Positions 1 to 7,744 of a stretch of 64,000 bases of DNA are shown piece after piece. The notes beneath the pieces were generated by a model, which saw only the letters and a program-made list of their open reading frames with translations, did no database searches and was not told the origin of the DNA. A program made the translations under genes and the position numbers. How positions within the stretch are numbered: position 1 is the first letter of the stretch; each line of letters starts with the position of its first letter. The stretch is from Shimia sp. SK013 (GTDB taxonomy: Bacteria; Pseudomonadota; Alphaproteobacteria; Rhodobacterales; Rhodobacteraceae), in contig NZ_LAJH01000011.1 of assembly GCF_001292625.1 (NCBI RefSeq), forward strand, positions 186,001-250,000, read 5' to 3'.

Positions 1-27
1 AGGCGCTCCTGCGGGGGCGCCTTTTTT
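1..27 (+). terminator. Rho-independent terminator of a gene upstream of the window
   Basis: A 9-bp stem (bases 1-9 with 14-22, one G-U pair) and a 4-base loop are followed by a run of six T at 22-27. It would end a plus-strand transcript whose gene lies before the window. Confidence 0.75.
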
Positions 28-115
28 GTTCCCGAAATACCTCGGGGACGGGGGCGGCGCCCCGGTCGCGCGCAGCGCGAGATAGGCTCCCGGCGCAGCC
101 GGGAGCCCGGCCCAA
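28..115. repeat. Palindromic intergenic repeat cluster (REP-like), copy 1
   Basis: The cluster opens with a box, GTTCCCGAAATACCTCGGGG at 28-47, that recurs at 62681-62700 with one mismatch in 20. It is followed by GC-rich inverted repeats, the clearest being a perfect 10-bp stem at 85-94 / 98-107 with loop GCA. Both copies sit just after a gene end or terminator. Boxes of this kind are common after genes in Rhodobacteraceae (from memory, not searched). The function is unknown; RNA stabilisation and a nucleoid-binding site are both possible. Confidence 0.6.
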
Positions 116-258
116 CGGCTTTGCCGGCGGGAGGGTTTGGTTTTAAAGCAAAAATTGCGCTCGGTATACCGCGGTATTCCACTAAGTCATTGATAACTAT
201 ATATTCTTTACAGGCTTCCGGGCGCGCGCTATCGTTTGGCAACCTTGGAGCCTTTGCT

Positions 259-1539
259 ATGCCCCCGATTGACGACCACCCTTTGCGCTACAAGCTGGCC
301 AATGAGCTGCACGCGCGGCCGTTTCCGACTTTGGAGGCGCCGGCCACCGCCGTCTTTCTGGCGCTGCGCACGTCGGTTGATGTTATCGGACAGTCCCGAG
401 ATGCCGAGTTGGCACATTTACAAGATCTGTTGGACCGGTTTGGCGCCCATCATCCGCAACCGGGTGCCACGCATTTTTCCTGCGACATCGGACGCCATCG
501 GCTCAAATGGGAAATGCACGCCGAGTTTGTGACTTTCACCGTGTTCATCGACCGGCTGAGTACGCGGCCGTTTGATCCGGCGGATTTTGAGGTCTTTCCC
601 GAAGACTGGCTAGAGGCTGCGCCAGGCAAGCGCATCACCTCGGCGCTTATTCGCGTGGACCGGATGCGCGACGCCGACAAGACACATGAAGAGCTCGCAA
701 GCTGGTTCGTGCCTGAAAGCATCGCCATGAGCCACGTTCTGGACCAGTCCTGCCTTGTGGCGACGGATTTCCGGATTGACGCGGCAGGGCATCAGCGCAT
801 GGCGCTTTTTGTCTCGGACGGCACCGGGCAGCGGCGCGTGGGGCGCGTGGTGCAAAGACTGTGTGAGATCGAGACATATAAATCGATGTCGATGCTGGGA
901 TATTTCAGGGTGAAATCCTTTGCGCCCAAGCTGGGCCAGCTGGAGGCCGAGGTGGCCGACCTGATGGGCCACCTGCGCAGCAGCGACGAGAACCCCGATC
1001 AGACGTTGGAGCGCTTGCTGGATTTGTCGGGGGAGCTGGAAAAGTTGATTGCGGACACATCCTTTAGGTTTGGCGCGACCGAAGCCTATGAGGCGATTGT
1101 GCATCAGCGCATCACAGTGCTGCGCGAGGAGCGGTTTATGGGGCGCCAAACTTTGGGTGAGTTCATGTCCCGCCGGTATGATCCTGCGATGCGCACCGTG
1201 ACGTCCACCAAGTCGCGGATGATGTCACTTGCGGATCGGGCCGGGCGGGCAGGGCAGCTGTTGCGCACCAAGGTCGAGGTGGCGCGCTCGGCGCAAAACC
1301 AGAGTTTGCTTGAAAGCATGGACCGACGGGCGGATCTGGCCCTGCGCCTGCAGGAAACTGTCGAGGGGCTGTCGGTGGTGGCAATCAGTTATTACGCGGT
1401 CTCGTTGGCGGGGTATCTGGTCTATCCGCTGGCCGGCCCACTGGGCGTCAGCAAGGGCATCATGACGGCCGCGATCACCTTGCCGGTGGTGCTGACGGTC
1501 TGGTGGCTGGTGCGGCGGATCAAATCGCGGATGCAGTAG
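259..1539 (+). CDS. DUF3422 family membrane-anchored protein
   Basis: This 426-residue protein matches the DUF3422 family in its opening (MPPIDDHPLRYKLANELHAR) and in its end, where two hydrophobic segments at about 370-393 and 402-420 are followed by a basic tail. The rest is charged and helical, so the bulk is probably cytoplasmic with a C-terminal membrane hairpin. The molecular role of the family is not known. The start at 259 is chosen because GGAG lies 8 bases upstream and the family motif begins there. The frame stays open back to 121, but that stretch has no family similarity and no start signal. It stands alone, followed by a hairpin at 1571. Confidence 0.85.
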   Translation: MPPIDDHPLRYKLANELHARPFPTLEAPATAVFLALRTSVDVIGQSRDAELAHLQDLLDRFGAHHPQPGATHFSCDIGRHRLKWEMHAEFVTFTVFIDRLSTRPFDPADFEVFPEDWLEAAPGKRITSALIRVDRMRDADKTHEELASWFVPESIAMSHVLDQSCLVATDFRIDAAGHQRMALFVSDGTGQRRVGRVVQRLCEIETYKSMSMLGYFRVKSFAPKLGQLEAEVADLMGHLRSSDENPDQTLERLLDLSGELEKLIADTSFRFGATEAYEAIVHQRITVLREERFMGRQTLGEFMSRRYDPAMRTVTSTKSRMMSLADRAGRAGQLLRTKVEVARSAQNQSLLESMDRRADLALRLQETVEGLSVVAISYYAVSLAGYLVYPLAGPLGVSKGIMTAAITLPVVLTVWWLVRRIKSRMQ

Positions 1540-1570
1540 GGCTGTCTTGGGGCGGGGGGGCCGGGCGCCA

Positions 1571-1587
1571 CCAAAGCAAAGCTTTGG
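1571..1587. repeat. Perfect 7-bp hairpin after the DUF3422 gene
   Basis: CCAAAGC and GCTTTGG flank a 3-base loop, 31 bases after the stop codon. No T-run follows, so it is more likely an RNA 3'-end stabiliser or part of a Rho-dependent end than an intrinsic terminator. Confidence 0.4.
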
Positions 1588-1719
1588 AAATAGGGAAACA
1601 TTTGAGTGTTCAGGTCACATTGAGTGTCGGCTTTGCGGGACTTTGCCGCCGTCCGAGGTGGTCAAGAGAATGGCTCCTTCCCCGACTGGCACACCTACAA
1701 CGACCCAAATTGGTTAGGA

Positions 1720-1902
1720 TCAGAGCAAGCCCTCGAAGGATTTGGTTTCGGTCTGTTCTGCTTCCTCGGTGTAGGCCCAAAAATGTGTTGTGAGAGAACG
1801 CCAGAATGTCCTACCAGCAGTAGCTTTGTTGTCTGATTGCGAAACTTCTTTGTGGGTTTGCGTATGGATGTTAGCGTTTGCGAGGGTTGCTGAGAGTTTC
1901 AT
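1720..1902 (-). CDS. Small uncharacterised protein (60 residues), tentative
   Basis: This is the best coding candidate in the 483-base gap between the DUF3422 gene and the winged-helix regulator. The ATG at 1902 has GGAG 6 bases upstream. The frame is open for 60 residues (start MKLSATLANANIHTQTHKEV) and stays open further upstream, to 2103 inside the divergent regulator gene, which is unlikely to be used. The product is hydrophilic, ends in an acidic stretch (TEEAEQTETKSFEG), and has no signal peptide or membrane segment. No family is recognised. The divergent position next to a regulator would fit a regulated small gene. Apart from this ORF and the hairpin at 1571, nothing is visible in 1540-2022. 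Confidence 0.4.
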   Translation of the reverse strand: MKLSATLANANIHTQTHKEVSQSDNKATAGRTFWRSLTTHFWAYTEEAEQTETKSFEGLL

Positions 1903-2022
1903 GCTGGTCTCCGTGGGTTGTGATGTAACCAAACTACTGACCCGTATAAATGAGCGCTTGAACGGGATATTATTGATGCATTGCCAGTCCGTGAATTTTG
2001 CTTGCCGCGAGCTTGCCGTTAG

Positions 2023-3546
2023 ATGAATTTCAGGTTTGGGGACTTCAGCATCGACACCAATCGCCTGGAACTTATGCAGGCCGACGAGGTCATTCCGCTG
2101 CAACCACAGGCCTTTTCGCTTCTTGTTTTTCTAATTGAAAACGCCGACCGGGTCGTGCCGAAAGACGAGATCATCGAAACTGTTTGGCAAGGCCGTATTG
2201 TCAGTGACGGCACCCTAAACGCCCGCATTAACGCCTTACGTCGCGCGCTAAACGATGACGGTGTTTCGCAATCGGTCATCAGGACATTTCCACGTCAAGG
2301 TTTTCGGTTCGTGGCCAAGTTGGACGATTCACAGGCTGAGCCGACCCCTGTTGCTCTGGTCGACAAAACGCCCGCACCGCATGCGTCCATCGCGGTATTA
2401 CCGTTCGTCAACATCGGTGCTGATCAAGAACAAGAGTATTTTGCCGACGGGCTTACAGAGGACCTGATAACGGACCTGAGCAAAATCCGTGACCTTTTCG
2501 TCATCGCGCGAAATTCGTCGTTTTATTACAGAAACTCGCCCAAAAATATTGTCGAAATCGGGCAGGAACTGGCCGTTGGCCACGTCCTTGAGGGCAGTGT
2601 TCGCAAGGCTGGCAATCGTATTCGGATCAACGCACAACTGATTGACGCCAGCAGCGGCGGGCACGTTTGGGCAGAGCGATACGATAGCGACGTTCAGGAT
2701 ATTTTTGCGCTTCAGGACGAAATCGCCGCAAAGATCATTTCTGCGCTTCAGGTCAGTCTTAAACAGAGCCCGGGCACGAAACGCAGCACGCACAGCGTCG
2801 AGGCTTATGAGCTAAGCCTCAAGGGGCGTGCCAAGTTCTTTATGTTTTCACCTGAAACCAACGTCGAGTGCATTGCACTTTATGATCAGGCAATCGCCAT
2901 TGACCCGAACTTCGCCGATGCCTGGGCGGGGTTGGTTTTTCCTTATCAAAGCGGGTGGTCCTTCGCCTGGCCGGGGTACGATGATGGTCTCAAGATTGCC
3001 GCGGAAAAAGCCCAGCGAGCGATTGAACTGGGTCCGATGTCGTCCTTGGCCAATGGCCGCTATGGCTGGGTTCAGACATTCCTTCGCAATCCCGAAGGCG
3101 CAATCAAGAGTTTTGAGAAGGCATTGGAAATCGATCCGAACAATGCCGATACCTATTTCTGGTTCAGTGAAGCGCTGAACTATGCCGGGCAACCTGAGCG
3201 GGCAATTGAGGTAGGAATGACGGGCCTCCGGTTTGATCCGGTTCCCCCTCCCAACGCACTGCATCATATTGCACATGGCCATTTCTTATCCGGCAACCTT
3301 GCGGAAGCTGAAGAATACGAGTGGAGCGCTATCCGGATGGCACCGTCTTTCCCACCAGCTCGGATCGTGATGTCGGCGATACTTGTTGAAGCCGGACGGC
3401 TCGATGAAGCCAAAGAACAGATTGCGGATCTTCTTGCCATCGATTCAGATTACTCGTTTCAACGCTTTGATGAGCGTTACCCTTATCATGACGATGGGCA
3501 TCACGATCGCATGACCTCAGCCATCAAATTGGCTGGTATTCTTTAG
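2023..3546 (+). CDS. Winged-helix DNA-binding / TolB-FlgO-like / TPR regulator
   Basis: A 507-residue one-component regulator. Residues about 3-97 form an OmpR/PhoB-type winged helix, with the conserved ending IRTFPRQGFRFVAKL. Residues about 124-245 match the domain often placed between such winged helices and TPRs (SIAVLPFVNIG...FADGLTEDLITDLS...VLEGSVRKAG), which is related to the FlgO/TolB N-terminal fold. Residues about 260-490 contain TPR repeats (IDPNFADAWAG, EIDPNNADTYFW). The same layout occurs in CadC/adenylate-cyclase-like regulators of alphaproteobacteria. There is no membrane segment, so it should be cytoplasmic. No receiver domain or partner kinase is adjacent, and its ligand and targets are unknown. 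The ATG lacks a clear ribosome-binding site. Confidence 0.82.
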   Translation: MNFRFGDFSIDTNRLELMQADEVIPLQPQAFSLLVFLIENADRVVPKDEIIETVWQGRIVSDGTLNARINALRRALNDDGVSQSVIRTFPRQGFRFVAKLDDSQAEPTPVALVDKTPAPHASIAVLPFVNIGADQEQEYFADGLTEDLITDLSKIRDLFVIARNSSFYYRNSPKNIVEIGQELAVGHVLEGSVRKAGNRIRINAQLIDASSGGHVWAERYDSDVQDIFALQDEIAAKIISALQVSLKQSPGTKRSTHSVEAYELSLKGRAKFFMFSPETNVECIALYDQAIAIDPNFADAWAGLVFPYQSGWSFAWPGYDDGLKIAAEKAQRAIELGPMSSLANGRYGWVQTFLRNPEGAIKSFEKALEIDPNNADTYFWFSEALNYAGQPERAIEVGMTGLRFDPVPPPNALHHIAHGHFLSGNLAEAEEYEWSAIRMAPSFPPARIVMSAILVEAGRLDEAKEQIADLLAIDSDYSFQRFDERYPYHDDGHHDRMTSAIKLAGIL

Positions 3547-3667
3547 CAGACATTTACCCTTCCGCTTAATTTCGGCAAGATTGGGCTCAAACCCGCCCTT
3601 CGCCGCTGCAAGCTCGAAGTTCGCTTGCGAGATTGGGATTTAACACTCAATGCGATCATCTCCAAAG

Positions 3668-3700
3668 CAAAAGGCCGGAGCGAGTGCTCCGGCCTTTTGT
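3668..3700. terminator. Bidirectional terminator between the regulator and dppC
   Basis: A perfect 13-bp stem (3669-3681 with 3686-3698, loop GAGT) starts in A-runs and ends in T-runs, so it can work on both strands. It separates the plus-strand regulator from the end of the minus-strand permease gene. Confidence 0.85.
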
Positions 3701-3717
3701 CGTTTTATGCAGAGGCC

Positions 3718-4629
3718 TTAGCGGCCGCGAATGCGTGGGTCCAAAGCGTCGCGCAGACCGTCGCCGAGGTAGTTCACCGACAGAACCGTCAGCGAGATTG
3801 CCAGTCCGGGCCAGAACACACGTTCGGGATACTCCTGCAGGTATTGCGTCGCATCGTTCAGCAGGCGGCCCCATGTCGGAAAGTCCGGCGGAAAGCCGAG
3901 GCCCAGAAACGACAGGGCGCTTTCTGTGATGATCGCATTGGCAATCCCCAGCGTGGCTGACACCATGATTGGCGACAGCACGTTGGGCAGGATGTGGCGC
4001 GTGATCATGTTCTTGTTGGAGGTGCCGATCGAGCGGGCCGCCAGAACAAACTCACGCTCTTTCAGTGCCAGAACATCGCCGCGCACAATGCGTGCTGTTG
4101 GCATCCACGAGGTGATGCCAATCGCAACAACAATCAGGATAAAGATCCCGCGTTCCGGACCGACAGCAGACGAGAGCGGCTCGCGGAAGAGCATCATCAT
4201 GACAAGCAGCAAAGGCAGCACCGGCAGGGCCAGAAACAAATCTGTCAGACGCATGAGCGGTCCGTCGAGTCGTTTGAAATAGCCCGCCGAGATGCCGACA
4301 AGGCTGCCAAGACCCAGGGCCAGCATCATGGCCGTCAGGCCAACGGCAATGGACGTCTGTCCGCCTGCCATCATGCGCGCCAAAGTATCGCGGCCCAGTT
4401 GGTCGGTGCCAAAAGGATGCGACCAGCTTGGACCCTGATTGCGGGACCGGATGTCGATGTAGCTCGCATCAAAGGGCCAAAGCCACGGGCCAATGAAGAC
4501 CCCCAGAATGATCACGATGAAAACGATAGCCCCCAACATGGCGCCTTTGTGGGCCTTGAACTGGTGCCACACGTCATACCATTGGCTGTGCGGCGGGGCG
4601 GTGGGTTCCGTGTTGGACATATCAGTCAT
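3718..4629 (-). CDS. Dipeptide/oligopeptide ABC transporter permease, DppC-like
   Basis: Inner-membrane subunit of a peptide-type importer, 303 residues from the chosen start. It has a long cytoplasmic N-terminus, a first membrane span at about 32-54 and the DppC/OppC signature FGTDQLGRDTLARMM at about 90. Five further spans carry the ATPase-contact loop at about 200-225 (LAARSIGTSNKNMITRHILP). The ATG at 4629 overlaps the last 8 bases of the dppB-like gene (4622-4629), indicating translational coupling. A longer frame to 4647 exists but lies wholly inside the upstream gene. Substrate specificity cannot be read from the permease. Confidence 0.9.
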   Translation of the reverse strand: MTDMSNTEPTAPPHSQWYDVWHQFKAHKGAMLGAIVFIVIILGVFIGPWLWPFDASYIDIRSRNQGPSWSHPFGTDQLGRDTLARMMAGGQTSIAVGLTAMMLALGLGSLVGISAGYFKRLDGPLMRLTDLFLALPVLPLLLVMMMLFREPLSSAVGPERGIFILIVVAIGITSWMPTARIVRGDVLALKEREFVLAARSIGTSNKNMITRHILPNVLSPIMVSATLGIANAIITESALSFLGLGFPPDFPTWGRLLNDATQYLQEYPERVFWPGLAISLTVLSVNYLGDGLRDALDPRIRGR

Positions 4630-5629
4630 AGCGGATCCTCGGATCAAGAATACCGTAGAGCACGTCTGCGATAAGGTTGAAGAACACGATCAGGATGGCG
4701 AACATAAAGGTCAGCGTCTGCACAGTGGGCAGATCGTTGGCCTGAATGGCGCCGATCAGTTGACCACCGATGCCGTTCACCGAGAACACTTGTTCGGTGA
4801 TGATGGCGCCGCCAAAGATTGCAGGCAGGCCAAGGGCAATCACGGTGACAACCGGGATCATCGAGTTGCGCAGTACGTGCACCAGCACGACCACTTTCTC
4901 GCTCAGGCCTTTGGCACGCGCGGTGCGCACATAGTCCTGATTGAGGTTGTCCAGCATCGAGGCACGCATGTAGCGGCTGATCTGGGCGGTGGTCTGCATG
5001 GCAAGCACCATAACCGGCATGATCATCTGGCGCAGCTGGTAGACAAAGCTGTCCCAGTCCGTGACCTCATGTGTGGTGTCATAGATGAACGGGAACCATC
5101 CCAGTTGCACCGAAAACAGCACAATGATCAGCGGGCCGGTAAAGAACGGCGGGATCGAATAGCCGATCATGGTGATGAATGTACCGGCCTGATCGAAGAT
5201 CGAATACTGCTTGTAAGCAGAATAGATGCCAATCGGCAGCGCGATCAGAATGCCCACGATGTAGGACAGGCCCACAACCCAAAGAGTCTGGGGCAGGCGT
5301 TCCACAACCACGTCCATGACAGGGCTGCGGTGCTGCCAGCTGATCACGCGCAGCTTGCCTTCGGAGAAGGCCGTGCCGAAGTAGTGGTCAAACAGAACTT
5401 GCGGTTCGATCCAGAAGAACTGCACCAGCCACTTCCAATAGCGGATGTGCATGGGCTCACCAAGGCCAAGAGCTTGGCGCATCTTTTCTTTGACTTCCGG
5501 CGGTACAGTCAGAGGGACCTGTGCCATCGGATCGCCTGGTGCCAGTTCCAGCAACAGGAAGATGATCAGAGAGATGAATAAGAGCGTCGGGATCGAGAGG
5601 ATCAACCGGCGTATTGTGAAGGTCAGCAT
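4622..5629 (-). CDS. Dipeptide/oligopeptide ABC transporter permease, DppB-like
   Basis: A 335-residue inner-membrane permease that pairs with the DppC-like subunit. The N-terminal span (about 9-29) is followed by the typical DppB/OppB motif LELAPGDPMAQVP. A large periplasmic region (about 60-130) comes before five more spans. The ATPase-contact loop reads YVRTARAKGLSEKVVVLVHV at about 235-255. It lies between the substrate-binding protein gene (119 bases upstream) and the dppC-like gene (overlap 8 bases), so the three probably form one minus-strand operon. Confidence 0.9.
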   Translation of the reverse strand: MLTFTIRRLILSIPTLLFISLIIFLLLELAPGDPMAQVPLTVPPEVKEKMRQALGLGEPMHIRYWKWLVQFFWIEPQVLFDHYFGTAFSEGKLRVISWQHRSPVMDVVVERLPQTLWVVGLSYIVGILIALPIGIYSAYKQYSIFDQAGTFITMIGYSIPPFFTGPLIIVLFSVQLGWFPFIYDTTHEVTDWDSFVYQLRQMIMPVMVLAMQTTAQISRYMRASMLDNLNQDYVRTARAKGLSEKVVVLVHVLRNSMIPVVTVIALGLPAIFGGAIITEQVFSVNGIGGQLIGAIQANDLPTVQTLTFMFAILIVFFNLIADVLYGILDPRIRYD

Positions 5630-5712
5630 GCGTGGCGCCTTTGTTTATGCGTCTGTTTTTGTTGTTGAGCCATAGGCGCAGCGACCTGCCTGCGCGGGGC
5701 CAGGAATGGAAG

Positions 5713-5738
5713 GAGGGCGGACCCGAAAGCCCGCCCTC
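5713..5738. repeat. Hairpin between the binding-protein gene and the permease genes
   Basis: An 8-bp stem (5713-5720 with 5731-5738) lies just after the binding-protein stop on the minus strand and has no T-run. Hairpins here commonly shield the abundant binding-protein mRNA from 3' decay and allow partial read-through into the permease genes. That role is inferred from position. Confidence 0.55.
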
Positions 5739-5748
5739 GCAACTCTAA

Positions 5749-7449
5749 TTAGTTGGTACGGTGCCAATCAGCAACGTTCCACAGCTCGGAGTCCCAAACG
5801 TTCAGGACAACGCCGCCGAGAGAGTTGGCGTGCGCAGATACCCGACCACGGTGCACAAGCGGCACGATGGTGTAGCTGTCTTTGGTCAGCATGTTGTTCA
5901 TCTTGATCGCGATCTCGCCGCGCTTCTCAATGTCGCCGGTACCAGCCAACTCGTCGATCAGAGCGTCATACGCCGGATCACAGAAGCGGTTGATGTTTTC
6001 ACCCTGCCATTGGCTGTCAGGCTTCGGCTCTGCACCACAGCGGTATGCTGCGAGGTACTGCTGAGGGTCTGTGCCGTTGAAGGTGTTGGCATACATTTCC
6101 ACGTCCGCGTAGAATTTCTGGAAGGTGTCAGGCGAACCTGGGTCACCACCGAAGAACACGGATGCAGACAGGTTGCGAAGTTCGGTTTCAACACCGATTT
6201 CGCTCCACCACTGTTTGATCAGGGCTTGGAAATCCTGACGTACAGCGTTTGTGGATGTCTGGTACAGGATCGAGATTTTCACGCCGTCTTTGGCGCGGAT
6301 GCCGTCGGACCCTTTAACCCAGCCAGCGTCGTCCAGCAGAGCGTTGGCGCCGGCGATGTCCTGCGTCATGCAGTAGTCGTTCTTAGCGGAGTAGTTGTCA
6401 GGCGAAGGCACCAGATCACAGGTGACTTTACCTGCTTTGCCGTAGCCGATTTCAACCAGCAGTTCGCGGTCGATTGCCATCGAAAGTGCTTTACGCACGT
6501 TGATGTCGGACAGGAACGGGTGAGGATGAGCAACAGTCGCACGCTCGCCTTCAGGCAAGGACGACGACGGGTCGGTCATGTTCATTTCAATACGCTCAAC
6601 CAGCGGGCCGAAACCTGCGATGGCTTTGCCTTTGCCGCCTTCTTCCATTTTGGCAATCACGTCGGGTGCCAGCTGAAGGTTCCATGCGTAGTCAAATTCG
6701 CCAGTTTCCAGAACTGCACGACCAGCACCGGTTGCGTCGCCGCCACCTTTGAAGGTCACAGTTGCGAACGCAGGCTTGGCTGGATCACGGTAGTTCGGGT
6801 TGGCTTCGTACTGGATCACGTCGTTTGTGCGGAAATCCGTCACAACAAACGGGCCGGTGCCGATTGGACCAAAGTTTTCAGCCGTACACTCAGGTGCTTT
6901 CGCGCCCATGCAGTTTTCGAACTGAGCTTTCTGGATGATCGGGGACTGACCGCCAACGAACGGACCGTATGGGTTCGGCTTCGGCTGGTTGAAGGTCACC
7001 TTGACCGTCATTTCGTCCAGAGCTTCGATGTTTTCAACACCGTCAAAGAAAGCTGCCTGTGCGCAACCGCCTTCGGGGTGCATACAATAGTCGCCAGTGA
7101 ATACGACGTCAGCAGAAGTCACAGCTGTGCCGTCGGACCACATCATGCCGTCAGCGATTGTCCATGTGATCGAGGTCAGGTCCTCGGACACACCGCCGTT
7201 GCTGACGGTTGGGATTTCAGCAGCCAGGAAAGGCACCATTTTGCCGGTTTCGTCATAGCGGGCCAGCGGCTCAACTGTCAGCGATGCCGATTCTACGTCC
7301 TTGGTGCCCGACGACAGGTACGGGTTCAGGATGGAAGGCGCTTGCCAATAGATGATGTTTACGTGGCCGTCCGAGCCGCGCTCTGCCATGGCCGCTGGGG
7401 CCATTGCAAAGGCAGCCGCAGCGCCAAGCATCAATGTTTTAATCTTCAT
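5749..7449 (-). CDS. Peptide ABC transporter substrate-binding protein (SBP family 5)
   Basis: A 566-residue periplasmic binding protein. Residues 1-22 are a Sec signal peptide with cleavage after AMA. The mature part follows the DppA/OppA family: SSGTKDVESASLTVEPLARY at the N-terminal lobe, SDGTAVTSADVVFTGDY at about 105, NVRKALSMAIDRELLVEIGYG at about 315-335 and YDALIDELAGTGD near the end. Family members bind peptides, opines or glycosides, so the ligand is not fixed. GGAG lies 6 bases before the ATG. It is the first gene of the minus-strand transporter operon and faces the ATPase gene across a 295-base promoter region. Confidence 0.9.
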   Translation of the reverse strand: MKIKTLMLGAAAAFAMAPAAMAERGSDGHVNIIYWQAPSILNPYLSSGTKDVESASLTVEPLARYDETGKMVPFLAAEIPTVSNGGVSEDLTSITWTIADGMMWSDGTAVTSADVVFTGDYCMHPEGGCAQAAFFDGVENIEALDEMTVKVTFNQPKPNPYGPFVGGQSPIIQKAQFENCMGAKAPECTAENFGPIGTGPFVVTDFRTNDVIQYEANPNYRDPAKPAFATVTFKGGGDATGAGRAVLETGEFDYAWNLQLAPDVIAKMEEGGKGKAIAGFGPLVERIEMNMTDPSSSLPEGERATVAHPHPFLSDINVRKALSMAIDRELLVEIGYGKAGKVTCDLVPSPDNYSAKNDYCMTQDIAGANALLDDAGWVKGSDGIRAKDGVKISILYQTSTNAVRQDFQALIKQWWSEIGVETELRNLSASVFFGGDPGSPDTFQKFYADVEMYANTFNGTDPQQYLAAYRCGAEPKPDSQWQGENINRFCDPAYDALIDELAGTGDIEKRGEIAIKMNNMLTKDSYTIVPLVHRGRVSAHANSLGGVVLNVWDSELWNVADWHRTN

Positions 7450-7744
7450 GTCTCACTCCATGTTATTCACGGTTACCCGCGATATTCGGGCAGATTTAGC
7501 TCTGCCCATTTGTTGATTGTCAGGAAGGAAACGCGCTTCGAATCGCTCCGATGCAACGCACAAAAAACAGTCATGTCCCCTCTCGACTGTCCGTATCACA
7601 GACCAGCAAACCGGAAATTGCAAGCGTTGGTTTTTTTCGAGCCCAGGGTCGCAAGTGGTAACGTCGGAGCCTGTTTGACCTTTGCAAAGTCGGGCATTAG
7701 CGTCTCGATAAGAGAAAAAAAGCAAAAAATGGGGAGTGCTGAGG

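Noticed and set aside
121-258. Upstream extension of the DUF3422 frame from a TTG codon
   Set aside because: No family similarity, no ribosome-binding site, and the region contains promoter-like AT-rich DNA; the ATG at 259 has both signals.
1503-1793. 96-codon plus-strand frame after the DUF3422 gene
   Set aside because: Begins inside the preceding gene, is Arg/Pro-rich, and has no start signal or similarity.
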